DNA of 64,000 nucleotides, taken from positions 3,057,736 to 3,121,735 of the forward strand of contig JANUWF010003375.1 in the NCBI GenBank assembly GCA_026120185.1, written 5' to 3'. The stretch comes from Voacanga thouarsii. Lineage: Eukaryota; Streptophyta; Magnoliopsida; Gentianales; Apocynaceae. The translations under genes were made by a program, and so were the position numbers. The first letter of the stretch is position 1, and each line of letters opens with the position of its first letter. Of this stretch, positions 12,511-22,809 are shown in pieces. A model generated the notes under the pieces. It worked only from the letters and a program-made list of their open reading frames with translations. It was not told the origin of the DNA and ran no database searches.

Positions 12511-13958
12511 AATGGCTCAAGAGGGATCTAATGATGTGAAGGCTTTTCAAGAGAATCTCTAAGAGATAACGAGAACAATACAAAATGGGGTTGAAAATTT
12601 GCAAAGGGGGTTAATGGATTTACAATCTAATCAAGGTCAAGCATCAACGGTTGCTCAAAGGAGTGGGAAAAGACCATATGATAGTCCTAGGGTAAGAGAT
12701 GAATACCAAATCACTCCTCTACTCTATGAACAACAAGGTGAGATATGGGATGAGCATTCCTTGGGAGGGTATCAATAAGCACCCATGAGAGGAGGGGGAA
12801 TGTAGGGTATGAGAGGAGGAAGAGAAAGAATGAATGGGAGACATGAAAGGAATAATTTGAGAGGTTTTGGAAAGGGACTTTGAGAGAATGCAAGATTGGG
12901 ATGAGGAAGAATTTGAAGAGGACTATGGGTATCGAAATAGGGGATTTGGAAATATAGGTGGAAGAAGATCGGAAAATGATGAAGAAAGGGAGATGAAGAG
13001 AATAAAGATGAAGGTGTCATTATTCATTGGAAAAAGTGATCCAAAATTATACTTTGAGTGGGAAAGGAATGTGGAAATTCTTGTTTAAATGACATGTATA
13101 TAATGAAAGATAAGGGTGAAGTTGGCTATCTCTAGTTTCTCTGACTATGCCTTAGTATGGTGGGGTCAAGTGTCTACTTAAAGAAGGCAAATGGGGGATC
13201 AACCGGTTACTACTTGGGAGTTGATGAAGAACCTAATGAGGAATAGGTTTGTTCTTCTTCACTATTACAATGAGTTGTATCAAAGGTTATAAGTGTTAAG
13301 GCAAGGGAACAAGAGTGTTAAAGACTATCATAAGGAGATAGAGATCACCATGATGAGAGCCAACATAAATGAAGATCCTAGAGCTACTATTGCATGATTC
13401 TTGAGTGGTTTAAATAGGGAGCTTACAAATGTAGTGGGGTTGCATTCATAAAAAACTCTAGAAGAAATGGTTCATATGGCAATCAAGGTTGAAAAATAAG
13501 TAAGGAGGAGATCATTTGTGAAATCTACCAACCATAACACTAGTACCACAAGTAAACCAACTCCAAGGAAGGAAGAGATTCATAAACCAATACTAAGGAA
13601 AATGAACAAACCAAGAGAAGGATGGAACAAAGAGAAAGGGAAGGTTGAAGAGAGACAGCAAAGAAATTAGGATATCAAGTGTTTCAAGCGTCTTGGCTAT
13701 GGATACACCACCCATGAGTGTCTAACCAAACGGAGTATGTACACCAATGAATTTGGGGAAGTTTCAGCTGAAGAAGAGGATGAAGGGGATAAAAAGTGTG
13801 AAGATCAAGAGAAGGAAGAAAATGGTGGAACAAGTGATGATAGAGTTGTAGTGGGACAAAATTGTTCGTTGCTAGGTGTTGCAAGAAGGTCTTTGAGTTC
13901 CCAAGCCAATGAAGAAGTCAAACACCAACAAAGGAAAAATATTTCCTACACAAGATGT
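12511..13958 (+). pseudogene. gag: gag of element A, broken, split from pol by a solo LTR
   Basis: It starts at MAQEGSNDVKAFQENL with a stop directly after. A frame at 12867-13088 carries the gag core (MKVSLFIGKSDPKLYFEW, normally an IPPFxGxxDPxxYLEWE block). A shifted frame continues with SDYALVWWGQ, then EITMMRANINEDP and FLSGLNREL, all typical of the Retrotrans_gag capsid domain. The zinc knuckle near 13678-13720 reads CFKRLGYGYTTHEC: the second Cys and the His of the CX2CX4HX4C pattern are replaced by Arg and Tyr, so zinc binding is probably lost. An acidic stretch follows (SAEEEDEGDKKCEDQEKEE). The open frame 13737-14027 only runs on into the inserted copia LTR and is not a real C-terminus. 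Several stops and frameshifts mark this as a pseudogene. Confidence 0.85.
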
Positions 13959-15477
13959 TGTTCGGGATATGCCCTAGAGTCAATTTGTACTTATACTATT
14001 GTCGTTATGTTTTATATAATTATATGAGATTTTCCTTTTCATAAATAGTGCATTTTGTTTTGTAGTCATCAAGTTTGTGACTTGATAGTAAAACCCAACA
14101 ATAAATGCAATGACTATTGTAAAACAATCCCTAATCAATTATTATTATTGGAACAATAATAAATTAAGATTAGTATGTTTGTGACTAGATGTCTATGTTT
14201 TACTGGTCACGGATATTTGTGATATCAAGTCAAAACATAAATAGATATTAGAGAACATTGTATTGGACATGACCCACTGTGAGAGTACTTCATGGAACAT
14301 GTCATAAGTACTTTCTAGCCATAATAATATTAAAAGTCCTTCGACCTAAATTCATCATAGTTTCCTACTTGATAAATTCTATATTTTGACGTTGTCTAAA
14401 GTTGTCTTTAACCAGATAATAAATTAGACTATTGTCAGATATAGAATAAATCAAGGAAAGGAATATGATTGATAGTGAAGGAATTTGTTCCTCGTAATTA
14501 TGGGAGAGATATCCATGGGCCCCTTTTATAAGTTAGATTGTTAAAATGCATGGCCGTGCTCAAATATATCAATCTAAGATATTGATATAATTTGTTTGAA
14601 CAGTCTACTATGAAATCAAGAAATAATTGATTAAGCTTAATAAGGATGACAAGTTCCGTGCCTTATGCTTAATTTGGATATCGTGTGACAAAAGGACTAA
14701 ATATAAAATTGTGGTTTGGTTCAAAGAGATCACTGATCTTCATTTAACCTGGATAGTTATAATATTTTGTTAGAAACCGCTTATAACTTGTAGGCCATTT
14801 AAATATGATTTCGGCATACTGCCAGTGTTAAATGAACCTATAGGATTACACAATAAGCGAACTTGTTAGGTCATTTTTTTGGTAGCCAAATTTGATGAAT
14901 CTGAAAATATGTCTAAGTTAATCGAACCTAGAAAATTTACCAGATACAATGAATCTGGAAATATGTCCACATTCGATGTATCTAGATGATGTCTAGATTA
15001 TAAGAATCTGACTCGATAAATTAATTAGTTAAATTACCGAGATAATGGCCGAATCTTATCATATCAGTTTTTAATTTAATTTGAATTTAAATTAAAATAT
15101 AATAAGATATTATCAGATTTGGACTTAAGAGATTCGGAAGGTTTTAAGAAAACTCTAGCAGTCTTCTCAACGGTTAGGTTATGTTAAAAAATTTCGTGTC
15201 TCTATTCACCAAAAAAAAAAAACTCTCAAACCCTAGGTGCTAGCACTCTCGAGGCAACGAGTCAATTCGCCATGTGTACCTATAGAGGACGTTCGTACAC
15301 TGCAGCGTCTGGTGATTGTTTGGGTTGCACATATGAAAGCACAATCAGAATTGAAGGATCTCGATTACGCTGAAGAGAGGTAATTCTGTAAACCTAAGGT
15401 CTTCTTAATCATTTACTTGGATCATCGGAAGGGATTTATGGATGTTTTTCACGTTTAGGAGTCCACGAATCCTAACA
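13959..15477 (+). mobile_element. Solo Ty1/copia LTR (family 2) in element A
   Basis: It runs from TGTTCGGGATATGCCC to ATCCTAACA, 1519 bases, flanked on both sides by the 5-base target duplication GATGT (13954-13958 and 15478-15482). There is no internal region, so it is a solo LTR left by LTR-LTR recombination. A second copy in reverse orientation lies at 48775-50281. Short repeats of the ATCTGGAAATATGTC type recur in the middle (about 14895-14990). Confidence 0.93.
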
Positions 15478-15482
15478 GATGT

Positions 15483-16035
15483 TTGGTTAACAATATACTT
15501 TGAAGTGTCATAGTTGATAGTAGGAGTTGCACCAATGATATAAGTGCTAACTTGGTAAAAGAATTAGGAATGGAAACAAAGAAGCATCCAAAACCCTATA
15601 GACTCCATTGGTTGAATGATAGTGGGGAGTTGAGGGTGAACAAGAAAGTGCTAGTGTTAATTAATATAGGATAATACAAAGATGAGGTGTTGTGTGATGT
15701 GGTATCCATGCAAGTAGGATTCCTATTTTTAGGGAGATCTTGACAATATGATAGGTATGTAAAACATGATGGGAGGAGGAATACCTATGCGGTTTACAAG
15801 AAGGAAGTGAAGTATACTTTGCTTGCATTGACTCCAAGTGAGGTTAACAGTGATCAAAAGATTATGAGGGAAAAGGAAAAAAAGAAGAGTGTGGAAAGTG
15901 AAAAATAAAAGCAAGAGAGGGAGAGAAAAGAACTTGAGAGGAAGGAAAAAGAGATGAGGATAAAATTGGAAGGATAAAACCTTTGCTCATCAAAGATAAG
16001 AGTGAATAAAAAGATAGTAGACGAAAACAAAAAGT
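15483..16035 (+). pseudogene. Aspartic protease region of element A
   Basis: Directly after the target duplication the frame resumes with VIVDSRSCTNDIS, HPKPYRLHWLND, then DEVLCDVV and a GFLFLGRS block. These match the chromovirus protease pattern (normally DGGSCTN...YKLQWLN...DEVLCDVVPM..HLLLGRPW). The active-site Asp is present but the following residues are changed (SRS instead of GGS) and stops interrupt. A charged lysine/glutamate-rich linker (about 15860-15970) follows before the RT. Confidence 0.8.
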
Positions 16036-16199
16036 GAATTTCTTTGCTAAAGAGAGTGAAATAGTAGAGGCTATTGAAGCAAAAGAATCTATTTTACTTC
16101 TTATGTTCAAATGGGCATTTTCTACTACTAATGACACTCTTTCTACTAATGAGTTATTTTCTTCTTTGCTTCAAGCAATTGCAACTATCATTCAAGAGT

Positions 16200-17440
16200 T
16201 TGAAGATGTCTTTCCAAAAGAGACACCCAGAGGCTTGTCACCACTAAGGGGAATAGAACACTAAATTAACTTTGTTCCAGGAGCTATCATTCCAAACCAG
16301 CATCTTATAGGAGCAATTTGGAGGAGATAAAAGAACTTTAATGACAAGTGGAAGAGTTGCTAGTAAAGGGACATGTTAGGGAGAGCTTAAGTCCTTGTGT
16401 GGTTCTGGTGTTGTTGGTGCCCAAGAAGGATGGAACATGGAGAATGTGTATTGATTATGGGGTAATCAACAACATCATGGTAAAGTATCGCTACCCCATT
16501 CCAAGACTTAATGATTTACTTGATGAGCTTCATGGTGCTTGTGTATTTTATAAAATTGATCTTAAATCGGGTTATCATCAAATAAGAATAAAGGAAGGTG
16601 ATGAATGGAAAATTGCTTTAAAAAAAAGAACAAGGATTATATGAGTGGCATGTTATGCCCTTTGGTCTTTCTGATGCTCCAAGTACTTTTATGCGTTTGA
16701 TGCACTATGTGTTGAAAGAATTCATTGGCAAGTTTGTTGTTGTATACTTTGATGATATTTTGATCTATAGTAAGTCGTTCAAGGATCATTTGGGGCATCT
16801 TAAAAGTGTTCTTATGGCTCTTCGAGGGGAAAAATGTTATGCTAATTTTGACAAATGTTATTTTTGTTTGGAAAAGATCACATTTCTTGGTTATATAGTA
16901 AGTTCACAAGGAATTGAAATGGATGAGGAGAAGGTGAGAGCTATTCAAGAATGGCCAACCCCAACCACTATAACCAAAGTGAGGATTTTTTGTAGTCTTG
17001 CTAGTTTCTATAGAAGGTTTATTAGAAACTTTAGCACCATAGCCACTCATTTGACCGAAATTGTTAAGAAATCTATTGGGTTTAAGTAAGGGAAAGCCAA
17101 GAAAAAGCCTTCACCACCCTTAAAGAGAGGTTAAGCTAAGCTCCACTACTTTCTTTACCAAACTTTAATAGAGCCTTTGAGGTGGAATGTGATGTGAGTG
17201 GGGTTGGGATAGGAGCCATGCTTACTTAAGACCAAAGACCAATTACCTATTTTAGCGAGAACCTCGGACTATTAGCAACATTACCTTCTTCCCAAAGAGT
17301 TTTTCATCCACACCGACCATGAATGCCTTAAACACCTTAAGGGTAGCACAAATTAAACAAACGACATGCTAGATGGTCGGAATTCATAGCAGCTTTTCTA
17401 TATGTCATTAAGTATAAGAAAGGTAAGGAAAATGTCGTGG
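16200..17440 (+). pseudogene. pol: Reverse transcriptase and RNase H of element A
   Basis: The frame 16348-16644 carries RT blocks 1-4 ([58 protein letters not shown]). A frameshift in an A-run near 16620-16650 moves to 16655-17089, with [14 protein letters not shown] and an intact catalytic YFDD ([11 protein letters not shown]), then [11 protein letters not shown] and the RT thumb. RNase H is degraded: ALTTLKERL, FEVECDVSGVGIGAML and stops between 17100 and 17400, ending at KGKENVVADTLLRRYALL. The RT active site itself is preserved but the frame is not. Confidence 0.9.
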
Positions 17441-18750
17441 CGGATACACTCTTACGAAGGTATGCTTTGCTTAACTCTTTGAATGTTAGGCTACTTGGTT
17501 TTCCATTATTAAAAGATTTGTATGCAAATGATGAGGATTTTGGTCCCATATTTCTTGCTTGTGAAAAGAGTGCCTTTGAGAGATTTTATAGGCATAAGGG
17601 ATTTTTTTTAAGGAAGGAAAGCTTTGTGTGCCTAAGAGTTCAATTAGATTGTTACTAGTTAAGGAAGCACATGGGGGACGGTTAATAGGACACTTTTGTA
17701 TAGCCAAAACCCTTGATATTCTTGAAGAATATTTCTTTTAGCCCAAGATGAAAATGGATGTTGAAAAGCATTGTGGACAATGTATTACTTGTAAGAAAGC
17801 TAAGTCTACTTTCCTACCTTATAGACTATATACCCCTTTACCCATTCCTCTTGCACCTTGGCTTACCAAGAACTAAGAATGGAATGATTTAATATTTGTT
17901 ATGGTAGACCATTTTTCCAAGATGGCACATTTCATATCTTGCTCGAAAACTAATGATGCGTCTTACATTACAGATTTGTTCTTCAAGAAAGGCGTGAGAT
18001 TGCATGGAATTCCAGAGACCATTGTCTTCGATAGGTATTCTAAATTTCTTAGTCATTTTTAGCATGTTTTGTGGCATAAACTTGGTACTAATATCTTGTT
18101 TTCCATAGCTTGTTACCCACAAATGGATGGTCAAACAGAGGTGATGAATAAGGCACTTATACAACTTCTAAGAACAATCCTTAAAAAGAACTTGAAGACT
18201 TGAGAAGATTGCCTACCTTATATTGAATTTGCGTAAACCGTTCTATAAATTCCACAAACTTGCATTCTCTTTTTGAAGTGGTCTATGGTTTTAATCTATT
18301 AACACCTTTAGATTTGTTGCCTTTGCCAATAGGTGGTCAAGTGAGTGATGAAGGAGAAAAGAGGGTTGATAAGATCAAAGAACTCCATGCAAAGATTAAG
18401 GCCAACATTGTAAAGAAGAATGAAGAACTTACTTTAAAGTGAAATAAAGGATGCAAGAAAGTAACATTTTAACCCAGAGATTGGGTTTGAGTTCATTTTC
18501 GCAAAGAAAGATTTCAAATGCAAAGAAGGATAAAACTTGATCATAGGGGAGATGGACCGTTTTAAGTGCTTGCGAAATATTGGGATAATACTTATAAACT
18601 TAACTTACCCAGTGATTGTAATATTAGTGCTACCTTTAATATTAGTGACTTTTCACCCTTTGATGTAGGTATTGCACATGATGATTTGAGAGCGAATCCA
18701 ATTCAAGAAGGGAGAAATGATGAGAATCCATCCTATCATGATGCTTAAAT
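17441..18750 (+). pseudogene. Integrase of element A, ending inside the 3' LTR
   Basis: The zinc-binding region is present (KEAHGGRLIGHF, then [12 protein letters not shown]). The catalytic core has [13 protein letters not shown] and FDRYSKFLS with the second Asp, and GQTEVMNKALIQLLR with the Glu. The region around the first catalytic Asp is shortened and holds a stop. The C-terminal part reads SLFEVVYGFNLLTPLDLLPL, then YKLNLPSD and ATFNISDFSPFDVG. No chromodomain is seen. The last open frame stops at 18748, about 30 bases inside the 3' LTR, so the polyprotein would overlap the LTR, as reported for CRM-type elements. Several stops and deletions make it inactive. Confidence 0.85.
18704..18717 (+). 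other. Polypurine tract of element A
   Basis: AGAAGGGAGAAA directly precedes the TGATGAG LTR start. It lies within the integrase reading frame, which continues into the LTR. A second purine run (AAGAAGGGGGAG) lies just inside both LTR copies. Confidence 0.75.
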
Positions 18751-19310
18751 TCAAGAAGGGGGAGACATCAAAACACTAAACATTCAAGGACCTATGACAA
18801 GGGCTAGTCTCAAAAAATTCTAAGAGAGACTCCAAGGATTTATGAAGGTAAGTTTGGTAGATTTGAAATGGAATGAACCTCATATGGCATTTGAAGGAAC
18901 TCAGGACCAAGTGTTGATCTCCGTTCAAGTTTTATACGCAAAAGAAGAGCTGAGGAACCAACACAGTAAAGAATCGGTACCTGATGAGAGTTTCAACACA
19001 ACGCTAGCTCCATTTTGGACAAAATAAGGGAAGCAAGATAGAAACTAACCGGCGTTGGTTGAAGGGCTTAGGACTGGTGCTAGCTACACATGGAATTCGG
19101 TTGTTCGTTCAGCAGATTTGGACCGTCGCCGATTGCGGCCATGGAACTAACGCCAGTTTACTTTGAGATTTCTTGGATTTAGCTGATTTCCTCTATGTAA
19201 TAGCTTAGTGGACCTACATTTTAATTTTCACGACTTTTATGTTACTTTTAGCTTATTTTTGGCATCTAAATGCTGAGATTTAATCTTAATTACAATAGGT
19301 TAATTGGATG

Positions 19311-19347
<37 letters not shown>

Positions 19348-19577
19348 TGTTATAACACTTTTATATCAACATTAAGATAAAAATTTAAGATCAAAGTTCA
19401 TTTTTGAGAGGTGATTCCTCTGGGTTCTTCCGTCAAATATCAGACCAATTCTTAGGTTTAATCCTATCTAAGTTCAAGTCTTTAAACTCTTAAGGATAAT
19501 TCAAGTTGTAGCTTATGCTGAGGTCTTGGTTCTTTGTTGTTCCAAGGTTGTAGTTTGGCTTCAAATTGAGTGCCTAG
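18718..19577 (+). repeat. 3' LTR of element A, first part
   Basis: Equivalent to the first 860 or so bases of the 5' LTR, including the GCCGGC-type cassette (about 19050-19160) and the TA run (about 19313-19345). It breaks at GTGCCTAG, where solo LTR E begins. CCTAG (19573-19577) is duplicated at 54716-54720. Confidence 0.9.
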
Positions 19578-22503
19578 TGTAATACCCTGTATTTTCACAT
19601 TTCAGTTGGTGAGTACTTTCGATAGGATGAGAATTCGTATCAGTGCCCAGAACAAAAAATGATCAGTATAATGAGATGAATGTTTTGGTGCGATAAAAAT
19701 ATTTAAGGGCATTATTAGAATTTTGAAATTGTAGGGACCCAAATGGAATTTTGAGATTATTCTACCCATACTTTTGCATTTCAATTGGTGACTACTTTAT
19801 ATAGAGTGAGAATTTGGGTATAAGCCCAAAACAAAAGTTGATTAGCATGATGAACTAGACGTTTTTGCATAATCTGAGCTATCGGGGGTATTATCGTAAT
19901 TTTGTCCACGATTGATATTTTGATCGGAAATTGGAAATAATTGAGAAAATTTTGATTCCCACTATTCAATTCAATAAAATTCATAGATTCTATTGGTGGA
20001 ATAAAATTTTTTCTCGATACAGATTGAAATTATAGTTGTTTTCTAAGGAAATTCTAAAATGCGGTCAAAATTGAAACAAGTGGCCGAATATGAATGGTGG
20101 ATGAAAGAAAGTAGTAAAATGTGATTGGTGACATGAGATATTCATCCAAATGAAGCTTATCAAATAAGTTTAAGAAATAAATAAGGATAATGGTGGAAAA
20201 ATAGAAAATTGACATGTGGAATGGATAGCCCACAATAGCCCACAATACCATTAATGAGCATTTGACCTTTAGTCACAAGAATGGTGGTGAGAAGGCTGAA
20301 AAACAGCCTAAAATTCGTTCATAAGAGGAGGAGAAAGAAGAGAGAAAGAAAAGAAACAGAAAAGAGAGAGAAAGAAGAGAAAGAAGAAGCTTGAGGCTTT
20401 GCAAGCTTGGAGATCATCATACATAAGGGAAAACATCCTACTTCTTGAATTAAAGTTAGAGAATGAATCACAAGGATTATTTTGGTATAAATTTTATTAT
20501 GTGATTCATAGAATTTATAACTTTGCTTAGAGAAATTGCTATGTTTTGTGGGTGTGTATGTGTTGTGTGTGTGCCGACATCATGGAGAAGCTATAAGCTG
20601 TGTTTTATATGGTGATTAAGGGTGTTTTGATGGTGGTTTTATTGGTAGTTCATGGCTGCACAAGAATCATGTGAAAAAGTAAGAAAACCTAGTTTAAGTA
20701 TTAAAGAAAATGAATTGTTATTGTTGTTATTTGTGATTGTTGAATTTGGTGTTGGAAAATATGATTTTTCTGGGATAAGTATACCTGAAAATCAGATAGT
20801 TTAAGGCTGTTGTGATGAAGTTTAAAGTGGATCAAGTGTTATATAAGCATTTAGATTGAAGAAGGATGAATTAATGATGTTATTTCGCGAAGAAAATGAA
20901 GAGTTCATGAAAAGCTGGGACTGTTTTTCCTCAGCAGTGCTACAACGAATTTAGGCCTAAGGAAAAGGAATCCACAAGATAGTAGTTGAATGTCTTACGA
21001 GCGTTTTGGTGCAAATGTGAGATTAATCGGAGTTGTATATTGAAAGATATGCTAAAAACAAAAAGGAGTACCAAAGCTGGAAAAATGCCAAAATTGTTTT
21101 AAATGAAATGAACTTTCATACTGTTAATTCAATGATGTTCATGTATAAATAAGGAAGTTTTAAAGGCTTATGAAAGTCTTCCATTCATGTTGAAAGAAAG
21201 GAATAAAGATGTGAGTGATGGATTTATTTATGTGAAGAAATACTATCTCAAGAATAAATAAGGGAAAACTAGGAAATTAGTAATTTCCTAATTAGCATTT
21301 CTTAGTTGTGAATCCTAGCATGCTAAACTAAGTATATATCCTTGATGTAGGCAGTTCTCGTTAAGGATTCAATGAAAGTTAGGATAATATATTTTACTAT
21401 ACCGAAGTAGGACACGAGGTAAGTCCCACTTGTTTTATAAATCCTATTTTATGCTAGTGAAATTATGTTTTATTGAGAAATGTTCTATGAATCCTTTTGG
21501 TTTTCTCTGAACAAGAATTTGGTTCTTCTGAGAAAGAAATTACACCATGTTATATTAAATTTGAATGAACACATGGATTTTCATTATTGGAATTATTTAT
21601 AGTAAGAGACCGTTTCCTAAAATATAGCAATGAGGTTGAGGAACCTTTGTGTTTTCCTAAACAAGATATGGTTTTCCTAAACGATGAATGGTTTCTCTGA
21701 ATGGGAAATTATTGAGAAGTTTAGGAAATGGTATTTTCTATAAGGAATTTTGGATCCTTTGAATTATGAATAATTCCTAGGTATAAATATATACCTGAAA
21801 GGCCTTCTTCTCATTAATTATGAGATGAAATAATGTTTTATTCTGGGAAAGCATTAATGTCCCTTTTTATGGAAAGGATTTTTGGGAAAATATAAGTTAT
21901 GAATATTATGGAATTATAATTGGGATTTCTTGAATTAAATTCTTCCTTTTGGATTAGAATTATGGAATTCCTAAATAATACTCCTTTTGAAATAAGGTAT
22001 TCTTCAAATGACAAAATACCCTTGGAAACTTATTTTATCATATGAAAAGGACTTTTTATCCTTTTTCGCTATGGTTTTGGAGAACAATCTCTCAGTATGA
22101 GATTAACTTTTGAAAAATAGTGTTTTAACCCCAAAAATTGTTTAATTGGTATTCCTTTAGGAATAAGATAATTAATTGGCCTTGTAGCTAATGGGATTAA
22201 TGAACTGGTTTTGTGAGCTAGTGGGATCAACTTTTGGAAAATAATATTTTGGCTCTGAAAAATATTTTATATATATTCCTTCGGGAATGAATATTTTATT
22301 GGCCTTGTGGGCCAATGGAATTGGACTGGTATTGTGAACTAGTGAGATGTTTAGTACTCAGTAAGGGTTTTGATCTTTGTACTAACTCCCATTAGAGGTA
22401 GATGAACCCAAGTAACCTAGCTAGTTCTGAGGATTGTCTTAATCCAAACAAGGCGATGGGATATTGAGATTAGCCGTCCTGGCTAACCGTTTAGCGCGTG
22501 GCA
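19578..22503 (+). mobile_element. Solo gypsy LTR E, first piece
   Basis: It begins TGTAATACCC right after CCTAG. Further pieces at 41921-42099 and 54056-54715 complete an LTR of about 3.76 kb ending GGTGTTACC, followed by CCTAG again. Both secondary insertions carry their own target duplications (TGGCA/TGGAA and AGTAC). No primer site or internal region of E is present, so it is a solo LTR. An imperfect tandem duplication lies at about 22108-22340. It resembles the other TGTAAYACCC LTRs of the window. Confidence 0.85.
22108..22340. repeat. Two-copy imperfect tandem repeat of about 120 bp in LTR E
   Basis: Two consecutive units each hold an ATTCCTT..GGAAT inverted motif, then ATTGGCCTTGT and an ACTGGTWTTGTGARCTAGTGRGAT block. 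In the second unit the inner part becomes GGCCTTGTGGGCC, an inverted repeat. Confidence 0.7.
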
Positions 22504-22809
22504 TGTAACACCCCACTATATATGTATCCAAAAAGGGGCGGGGATGTCGCCTCGTCCTTAAAACAAGGGGTCTTTATAACTAGGTAATAGAAATTATAGA
22601 AGGAAATAACTTAATAATAAACTTGTTACAATCTCAAAACAATACTTATACAAGCCTTAAAACAAATAGAAGGTAACTAAAATCTCCCACGAATAAATAC
22701 ATCAAAATAAATCTTTCAAACTCATGGCAATATAAGTAAATCAACCTTCGAAGTAGGATTGATCTGAAGACATGATATAAAAAGATGGTGAGAAACATTT
22801 CTTAGTAAG

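Larger units (their letters stand above)
10464..19577 (+). mobile_element. CRM-like Ty3/gypsy element A, main part
   Basis: The parts run in the order 5' LTR, primer site, gag, protease, RT, RNase H, integrase, polypurine tract and 3' LTR, all on the plus strand. The RT wording ([46 protein letters not shown]) and the integrase tail without a chromodomain resemble the CRM/chromovirus branch. LTRs starting TGATGA and coding sequence that runs into the 3' LTR are also reported for CRM elements; this lineage call is inference. The 3' LTR is split by a 35 kb insertion and continues at 54721. Over the first 240 bases the two LTRs look about 88-90% identical by eye. The 5' flank is TACTT; the matching right copy is not seen in the window. 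Confidence 0.85.

Noticed and set aside
13737..14027. 96-codon frame running from gag into the copia LTR
   Set aside because: The part after 13958 is inserted LTR sequence, so the joined frame is accidental.
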